This document shows, in pieces, positions 6,176-14,922 of a DNA stretch of 64,000 bases. Both the position numbers and the translations under genes were made by a program. The DNA is taken from contig NZ_AWFI01000021.1 in NCBI RefSeq assembly GCF_000682775.1, positions 1 through 64,000 of the forward strand. The letters run 5' to 3'. The notes below the pieces were generated by a model. It was not told the DNA's origin and did not search any database. It saw only the letters and a list, made by a program, of their open reading frames with translations. The DNA comes from Hyphomonas sp. L-53-1-40. Lineage in GTDB: Bacteria; Pseudomonadota; Alphaproteobacteria; Caulobacterales; Hyphomonadaceae. Within the stretch, counting starts at the first letter, position 1. Each line of letters opens with the position of its first letter.

Positions 6176-7214
6176 TCTTGGCGTTGCCGTAATCAAGCTG
6201 TTGCCGCCGGAAGCGGCGCACACAACAACGATCCGTCTTCTGAAGGAGCGCCTGGGCGTGCCGGTCAATCCGCCGGCAACCCATCCGACGCTCGCAGTTA
6301 AGCTGCCGAAATCAGGACTCGTCCTGTCCGGGCCGGTGGGTCTTGCCGCGGGATTCGACAAGAATTGCGACGTGCCAACCGCCATGTCGAAATTTGGCTT
6401 CGGCTTTGTAGAGTGCGGGACCGTCACGCCGAAGCCCCAAGCGGGAAATCCGAAGCCGCGCCTGTTTCGCCTCAGCGCTGACAAGGCCGTCATCAACCGG
6501 ATGGGGTTCAACAATGAAGGTCTCGACAATTTCGTCGCGAACCTCAAAGTATATTCCGGTGCCGTGCCACTCGGCGCGAATGTCGGGGCGAACAAGGTGA
6601 GTGATGACCGCATCGCGGATTATGTGCACGGCATCGAGTCCGTTGCGCCCCATGCGGACTATATCACGGTCAATATTTCCTCGCCCAACACACCGGGCCT
6701 GCGCGGCTTGCAGGACAAGGCATCGCTCGAAGCTTTGCTGATGGCGTGCGGCGCGGCTGAGCGCGCCGGCAAGCCGGTCTTCCTGAAAGTGGCGCCGGAT
6801 CTCGACCCGGAAGCCATTACAGATATCTGCGGCGTTGTGCGCGGACCGGGCGCATGGCTGTCCGGCCTGATCATTTCCAACACGACGATTGCGCGACCGG
6901 ACAGCCTGAAGAGTGCTGACAAGGGTGAGGCGGGGGGGCTATCTGGCGCGCCCCTCATGAATCCCTCCACGGACGTGCTGGCAAGTTTCGCGCGTGAACT
7001 GAAGGGTGAGTTTGATCTGATCGGGGCAGGCGGCATTGCCAGCGGGGCCGATGCCTATCGCAAGATTCGGGCAGGGGCCCATGCGGTCCAGCTTTATTCT
7101 GCGATGATTTATGAAGGGCCCGGTCTGGCCGAACAGATCAATCGCGAACTTGTCCGCCTGTTGCAGGCGGACGGTTTCACGACGTTGGCTGATGCGGTCG
7201 GGAAAGATCTCTGA
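6159..7214 (+). CDS. pyrD: Dihydroorotate dehydrogenase (quinone), class 2
   Basis: A 351-residue class 2 enzyme that oxidises dihydroorotate to orotate with FMN and membrane quinone in pyrimidine synthesis. Visible: the N-terminal amphipathic helix (residues 1-40), GLAAGFDKNCDVPTAM, the FVECGTVTPKPQAGNPKPR motif, NRMGFNNEG, ITVNISSPNTPGLR with the catalytic Ser, and IGAGGIASGADAYRKI binding the FMN phosphate. Starts inside the DUF952 gene (ATGATG at 6159). Its 3' end overlaps the convergent MATE gene by 38 bp. Confidence 0.97.
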   Translation: MMSLTDLGVAVIKLLPPEAAHTTTIRLLKERLGVPVNPPATHPTLAVKLPKSGLVLSGPVGLAAGFDKNCDVPTAMSKFGFGFVECGTVTPKPQAGNPKPRLFRLSADKAVINRMGFNNEGLDNFVANLKVYSGAVPLGANVGANKVSDDRIADYVHGIESVAPHADYITVNISSPNTPGLRGLQDKASLEALLMACGAAERAGKPVFLKVAPDLDPEAITDICGVVRGPGAWLSGLIISNTTIARPDSLKSADKGEAGGLSGAPLMNPSTDVLASFARELKGEFDLIGAGGIASGADAYRKIRAGAHAVQLYSAMIYEGPGLAEQINRELVRLLQADGFTTLADAVGKDL

Positions 7215-8481
7215 ACAGGCGCGGCACATAGGCGCCGAGGGCGGCCGCACGAAACACATACATTGTCAGAAAAGCTGCCCAGACACCGGTATTGCCCCAG
7301 GCCGGACGCAGCAGCATGTCGGCGCCGAGATAGAGCACAGCTGAGATGACTCCCGCATTCCGCAGGGCGCGGCCTTGGGTCGTGCCAAGGAAGAGCCCGT
7401 CCAGCTGCCACGCAGCGATGCCGAGCAGGGGGACAGCGGCGCACCACGGAAGATAGGCCAGCGTTGCGGCGCGCGCCTCCGGATCACGAATGAAGGTTTC
7501 GATCACCCAGCCGCCGCCGAAAAGATAAAGCAGCGAGATCGCTGCGCCGGAGACAAGGGCGAACTCTGTTGTCAGGCGCATGGCCCGGGCAAGCCGTTTG
7601 CCGTCGCGCGCCCCATAGGCTTCACCAGCTTCTTTCTCCGCCACGAAGGCAAATCCGTCCAATACAAAGGCGGCGACGGTAATGAACTGGAGCAGGACTT
7701 CATTGCCGGCCGTCACCGCAGTGGAGATCAGCGTGCCGGAGCGGACAAACCAGGCAAAGCAGAAGACCAGCGCCAATGTGCGGATCATGATATCGCGATT
7801 GGCCGCAAACAGCGCGGTGAGCTTGTCCCGGTCCAGCAGGCGGGCATGGCCGCGGAAGGCAGGCGCGACAAGGATAAGGCCGAAGATCAGCGCGACCCAT
7901 TCCGCGATGGCTGTGCCCGCACCAATCCCTGTCGGGCCCCAGTCGAGGCCCGCGACGAACCATGCATCGAGCCCGGCATTGGTGCCGTTCATCACGATCT
8001 GGAAGGCGAGCATCTGGCCGGTCTTGCCCGTACCAAGCATCCAGCCAGTGACGGCGAGGCCCATCAGATAAGCGGGCGCGCCCCAGATGCGTGCATTGAA
8101 ATAGCCCTTGGCAAGGGACTCGACGGTCTGAGTCCCTTCGAAGGCCGCGAACGTGCCTATCTTCAGAAGAGGAGAGAGCAGGAAAAGCGCCACTCCGATC
8201 GCGCCACCCAGCATGAGTGCGCGCAGGAGGATGGCGCGGGATTCTGCCGTGTCGTGTTGACCATTGGCCTGCGCGGTCAGGCCTGTGGTCGACATACGCA
8301 GGAAGCCGAAGCCCCAATAGATGAAACTGTAGGCCACAGCCGCGATGGCGACAGCCGCAAGATCTGCCTTGTCCCCGAACCGGCCCATGATGGCCGTATC
8401 AACAACGCCCGTCGTGGCGGTCGCGGCTTGCGCCAGAATGATCGGCACGGCGAGGGAAATGACTTTTCCGCGGGTCAGCAT
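7177..8481 (-). CDS. MATE family efflux transporter (DinF-like)
   Basis: A 434-residue polytopic protein with about 12 hydrophobic segments in two pseudo-symmetric halves. It begins LAVPIILAQAATATTGVVDTAIMGRFGDKADLAAVAIA, the typical MATE N-terminal signature with P and D in the first helices. DinF-like members exchange Na+ or H+ for drugs or metabolites; the substrate cannot be read from sequence. The start MLTRGKVISL gives the expected short N-terminus. The gene overlaps pyrD tail to tail by 38 bp, an unusually long convergent overlap. Confidence 0.92.
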   Translation of the reverse strand: MLTRGKVISLAVPIILAQAATATTGVVDTAIMGRFGDKADLAAVAIAAVAYSFIYWGFGFLRMSTTGLTAQANGQHDTAESRAILLRALMLGGAIGVALFLLSPLLKIGTFAAFEGTQTVESLAKGYFNARIWGAPAYLMGLAVTGWMLGTGKTGQMLAFQIVMNGTNAGLDAWFVAGLDWGPTGIGAGTAIAEWVALIFGLILVAPAFRGHARLLDRDKLTALFAANRDIMIRTLALVFCFAWFVRSGTLISTAVTAGNEVLLQFITVAAFVLDGFAFVAEKEAGEAYGARDGKRLARAMRLTTEFALVSGAAISLLYLFGGGWVIETFIRDPEARAATLAYLPWCAAVPLLGIAAWQLDGLFLGTTQGRALRNAGVISAVLYLGADMLLRPAWGNTGVWAAFLTMYVFRAAALGAYVPRLFRDLSRPHQPTS

Positions 8482-8520
8482 GCCCGCCCGCTTAGCGTGA
8501 TTGCCGGGTCGGGGCGAGGC

Positions 8521-9273
8521 CTATTCCGGGTGCAGCGCTGTATAGAGTTCACGCGTCTCAGGCAGCGCTATCAGGAGATAGAGCGGGAACGCGGCAGTGA
8601 TTAGGATCAATACAACAGGCACGAAGCGTGCGGCTTCGGGCAGGCGCAGCTCGTCCTGAATGGCCGACACGCATGTCAGCATCAGGCTTGCGAGGGCCAG
8701 CCCGGCAAGCGTGTCGCTCGGCCAGTGCGCACCAAGATAGATTCGAGAGACGGCGATCATGATGGCGAGCACACCAAAGGCCAAAGCGAGGAGCCGGCCG
8801 GGAAGCTTGCGGAATACAGCAAGTGCGAGCAGGGCCAATGCGCCATAGATAAGTGCTGAATTGGTGGCATGCCCGCTCGGGAAGCTGAAGGATTCAACGC
8901 CGCCATAGAGATCGACTGTGGGTCGGGGACGGGCGATCGTCATCTTCAGAAATTTCACGATGAGCGGCATCAGTGTGAAGGCCGTGCCAAAGAGCAGGGC
9001 CTCACGCCACGCCTTTGCAGCCAGCAGGGCCACGACAGTCGTGAAAGCCACGAAGACAAGAAAGCGGGTGTTCCCGAGCGCCGTGACGGCGAGCATCAGC
9101 AGGTTCAGTGTTTCGGTGCGAAGGGCGGGCACTGCGTCCGTGATGGCACGATCAAACGCATCAAGCGGCCAGAGGCCGGCCTCGCCCAAAGCGAGACCGG
9201 CGAATACAAGCAGGCTGAGACTGGCGCACAGCCATTGCGTTCGGGATAATTGCATGAGGTCTGAATGCCTCAC
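8521..9273 (-). CDS. PAP2 family phosphatase
   Basis: A 250-residue membrane phosphatase with six hydrophobic helices. The three catalytic motifs are visible: KMTIARPRPTVD (K-x6-R-P, residues about 110-120), FSFPSGHATNSA (P-S-G-H) and SRIYLGAHWPSDTLAG (S-R-x5-H-x3-D). Such enzymes dephosphorylate undecaprenyl pyrophosphate or lipid phosphates at the periplasmic face. Which substrate is used is not readable. An alternative start is the ATG ending at 9255. Only 20 bp separate it from the DUF937 gene upstream. Confidence 0.92.
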   Translation of the reverse strand: MRHSDLMQLSRTQWLCASLSLLVFAGLALGEAGLWPLDAFDRAITDAVPALRTETLNLLMLAVTALGNTRFLVFVAFTTVVALLAAKAWREALLFGTAFTLMPLIVKFLKMTIARPRPTVDLYGGVESFSFPSGHATNSALIYGALALLALAVFRKLPGRLLALAFGVLAIMIAVSRIYLGAHWPSDTLAGLALASLMLTCVSAIQDELRLPEAARFVPVVLILITAAFPLYLLIALPETRELYTALHPE

Positions 9274-9293
9274 ACATCATTCGGTTCCAAGCC

Positions 9294-9935
9294 CTAGCGG
9301 CGGTTCATCACCATCTGGAATATATCGTCCACGGCATTGCCGTCGCCATCTGCATCGAGAAGGCCGCCGAGCATACCCATCGCGCCGGTCTGGGCCTGAG
9401 CCGTGGATTGTCCTCCCAGAAGGCCGCCCAGCAATCCGCCGATACCGCCTTGCGCAGGTTGAGGCTGCTGGCCGTTCAACATGCCGGCAAATGCGCCCGC
9501 CATGTCAGGCTTCTTGGTCTGCTTGGAAAGCGAGGCCATTGCCATGGACGCAACCATGGGCAGGACGGATTTCAGGACCTGTTCGCTGAGGCCGGTTTTC
9601 TGGGCAGCCTGCGCGGCGACCGCTCGGCTGGTGTCCTTAGACCCGAGCAAATGGCCGAGAATAGCATTGCCATCGGCGATGGCGTTCGGTTGAGCCAGAG
9701 ATTCCGGCTGGTCGAGATATTGCTCATGCTGGCCATTCTGCAGCGCGCCGAGCAGGGATTGGAGCCCGCCGGGCTGTTGGACATTACGCTGAAGACCACC
9801 TGCGATGGCTGGTAACAGGGCCCTGATGGCCGCTTGCGCCATGTCCGGCTGCAGGCCAGTCTGCTGCCCTACCTGTTGTACGGCAGCGCCATTATTCGTT
9901 TGTGTCAGCATGTCAAAAAGGTTGATCCCAGCCAT
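9294..9935 (-). CDS. DUF937 domain-containing protein
   Basis: A 213-residue protein of the DUF937 (YidB-like) type. It starts with NLFDMLTQTNNGAAVQQVGQQTGL, then a helical ALLPAIAGGLQRN segment, a second LGSKDTSRAVAAQAAQKTGL helix pair, LLPMVA-like VLPMVASMAM, a GGIGGLLGGLLGG glycine stretch, and LLDADGDGNAVDDIFQ, which resembles an EF-hand-like calcium loop (DADGDGNAVDD). The function is unknown. A perfect 14-bp palindrome lies 36 bp upstream (9971-9984). Confidence 0.85.
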   Translation of the reverse strand: MAGINLFDMLTQTNNGAAVQQVGQQTGLQPDMAQAAIRALLPAIAGGLQRNVQQPGGLQSLLGALQNGQHEQYLDQPESLAQPNAIADGNAILGHLLGSKDTSRAVAAQAAQKTGLSEQVLKSVLPMVASMAMASLSKQTKKPDMAGAFAGMLNGQQPQPAQGGIGGLLGGLLGGQSTAQAQTGAMGMLGGLLDADGDGNAVDDIFQMVMNRR

Positions 9936-9970
9936 TCCCGTCTCCGTTCAGATTAACTTGGATCATGCGT

Positions 9971-9984
9971 AACAATCGATTGTT
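9971..9984. promoter_or_regulatory. Palindromic operator-like site upstream of DUF937 gene
   Basis: AACAATCGATTGTT is a perfect 14-bp palindrome, extended by near-complementary flanks (GCGT left, GAACGC right). It lies 36 bp before the start codon of the leftward DUF937 gene, where a repressor or activator site would be expected. No cognate regulator is adjacent. Confidence 0.4.
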
Positions 9985-10037
9985 GAACGCAAGATGACTG
10001 GACCGGTGGGAATGTCAGCTGGGTTGAAAAGCGCAGT

Positions 10038-11351
10038 CTATACCGGGTCGCGGGCGCGGAAGATTTCTTCGTCCAGTTCGCCCTCCCATTTCGCCACCGC
10101 CGTCGCAACGGTGAGATCGCCCGTCACATTGGTGACGGTGCGCATCATGTCGAGGATGCGGTCGAACGGGAACAGGACGGCGATGACGACCACAATCTGT
10201 TCCGGCGTGGCCCCGATCACGCTGAGCGTAGTGGCGGCAAGGAACAGGCTGACTGAGGGAATGCCGGCTGTGCCGATCGAGACGAGCGTCGCCATCAGGA
10301 TGATGGTGAGATACATGCCCGCCGTCATTGGGGTGCCCATGGCCTGGGCCGCGAACAGGGCAATCACGCCCTGATAGAGTGCGGTGCCGTCCATGTTGAT
10401 CGTCGCGCCGAGCGGCAGGACGGAAGAGGCGACCGGCTTGCCAATGCCCAGGTTTTCCCGCGCACAGGAAATCGTCATGGGCAGTGTGGCATTCGAGGAA
10501 GATGTCGAGAAGGCGACGGCCTGCGCGTCGACCGCGCCGCGGAAGAAGGGGATCAGGGGCAGGCGCAAGCCGCCCCGAATGATCAGGCCGTAGGTGATGG
10601 CGATATGCAGGATGCAGGCGAGATAATGGGTGAGCGTCAGCTTGCCGAGGAAGACGAGGATATCGAGCCCGCGTTCTCCTAGTACCCAGGCCATCAATGC
10701 GAAGACGCCAATCGGTGCCGTCTCCATGACGATCAGGGTCAGCTTCATGACCGCCTCGGCAGCGCTGTTGATGACATTTGCGAGCGGCTTGCCGGCCTCG
10801 CCGGTCATCAGGATACCAATGCCGAGCATAATCGCGAAGAAGATGATCTGGAGCACGTCGCCATTGGCCAGCGATTCAACCGGATTGGTCGGGATAATGG
10901 ACAGTAGTGTGTTCATGAGCTGCTCACCGACACTGCCCGGCTGCGGGTTCGCATCGAGCCGGGCTTTTGCCTCGGCGATGTCCGCGGCTGAGGCAATCGA
11001 CAGATCGAAACCGGCACCGGGCTGGATCAGCGTGCCCATGAGCAGGCCGAAGCTGACGGCGATGACCGTGGTGCCCATATACATGAGCAGGGCGCGGCCG
11101 CCGAGGCTGCCGAGCTTTTTGGGATCGCCCATGGCCAGCACGCCGGACAGCAGCGTGGTGAAGATCAGCGGCACAACCAGCATTTTGATGAGGTTGATGA
11201 AGGCATCGCCGATGGGCTTGGCCCAGGCGGAGACATTGGCACTGGCCGCTTCCGGGCCGAGGCCATAGCGAAGGCCAAGGCCGACGATTGCGCCCAGAAC
11301 CAGTCCTGCGATCACCCGTTTCCAGAGATCAATGCCAAACCACCATTTCAT
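10038..11351 (-). CDS. Dicarboxylate/amino acid:cation symporter (DAACS family)
   Basis: A 437-residue transporter of the GltP/DctA family. Starting at MKWWFGIDLWKRV it shows the conserved order: FINLIKMLVVPLIFTTLLSGVLAMGD, the serine-rich hairpin FSTSSSNATLPMT, the NMDGTALYQGV cation motif in helix 7 and the ASIGTAGIP-like VSIGTAGIPSVSL hairpin 2, followed by FPFDRILDMMRTVTNVTGD with the Asp/Arg/Asn substrate residues. It probably takes up C4-dicarboxylates or glutamate with Na+ or H+. The open frame extends far upstream (to 11966) antisense to hrpB, but that part is not conserved. ATG at 11351 is preceded by GGAGCAG. Confidence 0.95.
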   Translation of the reverse strand: MKWWFGIDLWKRVIAGLVLGAIVGLGLRYGLGPEAASANVSAWAKPIGDAFINLIKMLVVPLIFTTLLSGVLAMGDPKKLGSLGGRALLMYMGTTVIAVSFGLLMGTLIQPGAGFDLSIASAADIAEAKARLDANPQPGSVGEQLMNTLLSIIPTNPVESLANGDVLQIIFFAIMLGIGILMTGEAGKPLANVINSAAEAVMKLTLIVMETAPIGVFALMAWVLGERGLDILVFLGKLTLTHYLACILHIAITYGLIIRGGLRLPLIPFFRGAVDAQAVAFSTSSSNATLPMTISCARENLGIGKPVASSVLPLGATINMDGTALYQGVIALFAAQAMGTPMTAGMYLTIILMATLVSIGTAGIPSVSLFLAATTLSVIGATPEQIVVVIAVLFPFDRILDMMRTVTNVTGDLTVATAVAKWEGELDEEIFRARDPV

Positions 11352-11445
11352 AAGCTGCTCCTGCCCCGTCTGTAGCGCCCGACGGTAGGGCGCGCTGCAG
11401 GGGAAGGCAATCGCACGGTGCGCATTCCTGCAGCTTGCCAGCCGG

Positions 11446-13911
11446 ATGATGAAAAGCCTATCAGGCAGGATGCAGCCTTCCCTGCTCTCCTTGCCGATTG
11501 ATGATGTGCTGGCCGAAATATGCGCGGGCCTGCGCGACCATGCGCGGCTTGTGCTCGCGGCGCCGCCCGGCGCAGGCAAGACGACGCGCGTACCCTTGGC
11601 GCTGGCGGGCCTGCTCGGCGAAGCTCCCATCATTGACCGCAAGATCATTATGCTGGAGCCACGGCGCATTGCGGCGCGCATGGCGGCGCAGCAAATGGCG
11701 AATTCTCTTGGAGAGAAGCTCGGCCAGTCGGTCGGCCTGACGACAAGGGTGGACCGGAAAGTGTCTGCGGCGACGCGGGTGGAGGTGATTACGGATGGCC
11801 TGTTCACGCGGCGCATCCTTTCCGACCCGGAATTGGCAGGCGTCGGCGCGGTGATCTTTGACGAATTCCACGAGCGTAGGCTGAATTCGGATTTGGGACT
11901 GACGCTGGCGATGGAAGCCCAGGGCGCTTTGCGCGACGATCTGAGAATCCTGATCATGTCGGCCACGCTCGATACGGAAAAGGTATCCAGCGTGCTCGGG
12001 GCTCCAGTCGTGGAGAGTCAGGGGCGGCAATATCCCGTGGAGTCGAAATATCTCGGCCGGTCGCAGGATCGGATCGAAGAACGTATGGCAGCTGCTGTGC
12101 GCAAGGCGCTGCGCGAAGAGGAGGGCTCGATCCTCGCCTTCCTGCCCGGCGCGCGGGAAATCCAGCGAACGGCCGAACAGCTAGAGACCGTGCCTGACAA
12201 TGTGCGCGTGGCCCCTCTGTTCGGCGCATTGAGCCCGGCAGAGCAGGATGCGGCCGTGTCATCGGCGCCGGAAGGAATGCGCAAGATTGTGCTGGCGACG
12301 GATATTGCGGAGAGCGCGCTGACGATTGAGGGCGTGCGGATCGTGATCGATTCCGGCCTTTCGCGGGTGGCGGAAGATGCGGTTGGCGGTCTCGGGACGC
12401 GCCTGTCGACGGTAAAGGCCTCGCGCGCCTCCGTTGACCAGCGGCGCGGCCGGGCGGGCCGCCTGTCACCGGGCGTCTGTTATCGGTTATGGGATGAGGC
12501 GGCGACACGGGGCCTGATGGCCGCGCCGGTGCCGGAAATTCTGAAAAGTGATCTCTCCGGGCTCGTTCTTACGCTCGCAGAATGGGGCGAGCGCGATGCC
12601 GCGCGCCTGACCTGGATGGATGCACCGCCGGCTGGACGATTGAGGGCTGCGCAGGATCTGCTCTCGACGCTGGGCGCCATTGATGAAACGGGCGCGTTGA
12701 CGGCGCTTGGCTCTGAAATGGCCCGTCTGCCCTTACCGCCCCGGCTGGGCGCCCTGGTGGCGAGCGCGCCGAACGCCGAAGCGCGCGCGCTGGCCGCGGA
12801 GATTGCAGCCCTTGCCGGGGAACGGGGCATGGGCGGGAACTCGCCGGATCTGCGCGACCGGCTGGCCGGGTTCCGCCGCGATGGCTCGCCACGCGCCCGC
12901 AGCCTGAAGGCGCAGGCGAAAAGCTGGGGGAAGGGGGCTGCGCCGGGCGGGGATATGGCGAAACTGCTGGCGCGCGCCTGGCCGGACCAGATTGCCCGCA
13001 AGCGCCCCGGCAGTGCGGGCAGCTACCTCATGGCGTCTGGACGCGCAGCCATGCTGCCGGAGACCGACGCGCTGGCGAAGCAGGACTGGCTGGTGATTGC
13101 AGACCTTGGCGGCGCGGCCAAAGAGGCGCGGATTTCGCTGGCCGTGCCGATTTCCGAGGCGGAAGCGCTGGAAATTGGCGGCATCGTCTCCGAAGACCGG
13201 GCCAGTTTCGACTCGAAGACCGGAAAATTTGCCGCGCGGCGGGTGAAGGCGCTCGGCGCGATCGTCCTGTCGGAAAGTCCGCTGCCAAAGCCGAGCCCGA
13301 CTGTCGCCGCGCGCGCGATGCTGGAAGCGATCGCGGAAGAGGGCTTCGAAGCCATCGGCGCAGGCGATGTGGTGCACGAGACTCTGGCCCGGATTGCGAT
13401 GCTTGAAATGGCCGGGTGCCTGGATGAAACGGGTTGGAATATAGAAAAACTGGTTGAAACGGCGAAAGACTGGTTGTTCCCCCTGTTGAAACGAAAAGGT
13501 GCGCACGTGCCTGCGCGGCCTGCGGTGCGGGAGGCCCTGATCGCCACGCTCGACTGGCAGGTGCAGGAGGCGCTGCGCAAGGAGGCACCGCTCAGCCTGT
13601 CGTTGCCCTCCGGCCAAACGGCGCGGGTCGATTATCTCGATGATCGCGCGCCGCTCATATCTGCGCGGGCGCAGGCTTTTTATGGGTTGGGTGACCACCC
13701 GAAACTGGCTTCGGGGCGGGTGCCGGTAACCGTGGAAATGCTATCGCCGGGCATGAAGCCTGTCGCCACGACACAGGATCTCGGCCGGTTCTGGGGGGCG
13801 GGCTATCTGGACATGGCCAAGGACATGCGTGGACGCTATCCGAAGCATGACTGGCCGGCCGATCCCGCCTCCGCAAAGGCCCATGAAGGGCGCACAAAGA
13901 AAAGATTGTAA
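11446..13911 (+). CDS. hrpB: ATP-dependent helicase HrpB
   Basis: An 821-residue DEAH-type helicase. Motif I is APPGAGKTTRVP (about residues 40-51), motif II DEFHERR, motif III SATLD, motif VI QRRGRAGR; the C-terminal HrpB-specific domain contains PVTVEMLSPGMKPVATTQDLGRFW and ends DMRGRYPKHDWPADPA, typical of the family. HrpB's role is poorly known. Translation may start at the ATG at 11470 (MQPSLLSL), where homology begins; the ATGATG at 11446 adds eight residues. Divergent from the symporter with about 95 bp between. Confidence 0.95.
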   Translation: MMKSLSGRMQPSLLSLPIDDVLAEICAGLRDHARLVLAAPPGAGKTTRVPLALAGLLGEAPIIDRKIIMLEPRRIAARMAAQQMANSLGEKLGQSVGLTTRVDRKVSAATRVEVITDGLFTRRILSDPELAGVGAVIFDEFHERRLNSDLGLTLAMEAQGALRDDLRILIMSATLDTEKVSSVLGAPVVESQGRQYPVESKYLGRSQDRIEERMAAAVRKALREEEGSILAFLPGAREIQRTAEQLETVPDNVRVAPLFGALSPAEQDAAVSSAPEGMRKIVLATDIAESALTIEGVRIVIDSGLSRVAEDAVGGLGTRLSTVKASRASVDQRRGRAGRLSPGVCYRLWDEAATRGLMAAPVPEILKSDLSGLVLTLAEWGERDAARLTWMDAPPAGRLRAAQDLLSTLGAIDETGALTALGSEMARLPLPPRLGALVASAPNAEARALAAEIAALAGERGMGGNSPDLRDRLAGFRRDGSPRARSLKAQAKSWGKGAAPGGDMAKLLARAWPDQIARKRPGSAGSYLMASGRAAMLPETDALAKQDWLVIADLGGAAKEARISLAVPISEAEALEIGGIVSEDRASFDSKTGKFAARRVKALGAIVLSESPLPKPSPTVAARAMLEAIAEEGFEAIGAGDVVHETLARIAMLEMAGCLDETGWNIEKLVETAKDWLFPLLKRKGAHVPARPAVREALIATLDWQVQEALRKEAPLSLSLPSGQTARVDYLDDRAPLISARAQAFYGLGDHPKLASGRVPVTVEMLSPGMKPVATTQDLGRFWGAGYLDMAKDMRGRYPKHDWPADPASAKAHEGRTKKRL

Positions 13912-13967
13912 GGAACCGGGCGGGGGAGGTGGCGTTTCTGTTTGCATAGTCACTTATGGAGACGACG

Positions 13968-14438
13968 ATGAAAATCGCCAGCCTGACAATGATTTCTGCC
14001 GCAATGGCAGCCCTGGCGGCCCAAGCAGAATTGCCCGCTCCGCCGCAGGAGCCGGTCACGTATGAAACGGCCCCCGCTGCCTGCGCTGTCGAGGAATTCA
14101 CGATCTATTTCGAGCGGGGTGTTACCCAGCTTGGCGATCAGGCTGAAGCGGTTCTGGATGCTGTGGCTGCGGATTCAGCTCAGTGTGAATACTTCCGGAT
14201 TGAAGTCGCCGGCCATGCAGATGCGACCGGTCCGGAAGACGTCAATCAGCGTGTTTCCGAGGACCGTGCCAAAGCTGTCATGGCTGCTCTGGAAGCCCGC
14301 CGGATTTCTGCTGAGCAGATTGGTGTCATGCCGAAAGGCGAGGCCAGCGCCTATGCGGCCAATGGCCTGGTCGAGCCGTTGAACCGGAAAGCGACGGTGC
14401 GCCTCGTTCCGGTCTCGGCAAGCTCGCGGGATTCCTAG
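13968..14438 (+). CDS. OmpA family protein, periplasmic
   Basis: A 156-residue exported protein. Residues 1-21 (MKIASLTMISAAMAALAAQAE) are a signal peptide with an AQA cut site. The rest is an OmpA C-terminal (peptidoglycan-associated) domain: FTIYFERGVTQL, VAGHADATGPEDVNQRVSEDRAKAV, and a closing EPLNRKATVRLV. The Asp and Arg that bind diaminopimelate in OmpA domains fit D in GHADATG and R in SEDRA. No beta barrel. I favour the ATG at 13968 because GGAGACG precedes it; 13956 is the alternative. Confidence 0.85.
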   Translation: MKIASLTMISAAMAALAAQAELPAPPQEPVTYETAPAACAVEEFTIYFERGVTQLGDQAEAVLDAVAADSAQCEYFRIEVAGHADATGPEDVNQRVSEDRAKAVMAALEARRISAEQIGVMPKGEASAYAANGLVEPLNRKATVRLVPVSASSRDS

Positions 14439-14444
14439 AAGTTC

Positions 14445-14873
14445 CTAATGAGGGCGGCTCTCGGATGAGTCGCCCCATTCCATGCCCATATTCTTCTTCA
14501 TCCAGTCTGCAAATGTTGCAGGCTTTTCGAGTGTCTTGGGGTCGAGTGTTCCGTAAGCGACGAGCGGACCATCGCGACCCTCAAGCCGGACGCCTTTGAC
14601 GCGCTGTGTGCCTTCGGTCCAGTCGGCATGAGTGGAGGGATCGAGCAACAGCATGACCTGCTGGCCGCCTTTGCCCTCTTCATCCCGGCCAAAGACCAGG
14701 CCGTATACTTTCTCCCGACCGAACAGCCCATGGCTGGATGCCTGGCGTTTGCCGTCCAGCAGGACTTCATCCCAGAGCAGGTTCCGTCGCCATTGAAGGA
14801 CGTGCATCTGCTCATCTTTCACGATCTTGATATCAACATGGTGCAGGGACAGGCGAACGATCTCGGCGTGCAT
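14445..14873 (-). CDS. Uncharacterised protein behind operator-like palindrome
   Basis: A 142-residue soluble protein I do not recognise. It is beta-rich and polar, with VLQWRRNLLWDEVLLDGKRQASSHGLFGREKVYGLVFGR in the N-terminal half and a helical FADWMKKNMGMEWG tail. There is no signal peptide or membrane segment. Its ATG lies 14 bp from the inverted repeat ATTATCG-N5-CGATAAT, so expression is probably controlled by a dimeric repressor. It is convergent with the OmpA-like gene (6 bp gap). It is real by length, position and regulatory site; function unknown. Confidence 0.65.
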   Translation of the reverse strand: MHAEIVRLSLHHVDIKIVKDEQMHVLQWRRNLLWDEVLLDGKRQASSHGLFGREKVYGLVFGRDEEGKGGQQVMLLLDPSTHADWTEGTQRVKGVRLEGRDGPLVAYGTLDPKTLEKPATFADWMKKNMGMEWGDSSESRPH

Positions 14874-14886
14874 GGCTAATCTCCAA

Positions 14887-14905
14887 ATTATCGAAAAACG
14901 ATAAT
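14887..14905. promoter_or_regulatory. Operator-like inverted repeat
   Basis: ATTATCG-AAAAA-CGATAAT: a perfect 7-bp inverted repeat with a 5-nt spacer, 14 bp upstream of the leftward ATG at 14873. Size, symmetry and position fit a dimeric HTH repressor site overlapping the promoter. No regulator gene is adjacent. Confidence 0.5.
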
Positions 14906-14922
14906 GTCAATTGTGCGCAGCG

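Noticed and set aside
7375-8604. 409-codon open frame antisense to the MATE gene
   Set aside because: Hydrophilic shadow of a polytopic membrane protein, with no ribosome binding site or recognisable domain.
11352-11966. N-terminal extension of the dicarboxylate symporter to 642 residues
   Set aside because: The extension is antisense to hrpB, has no family similarity, and homology begins exactly at MKWWFG (11351).
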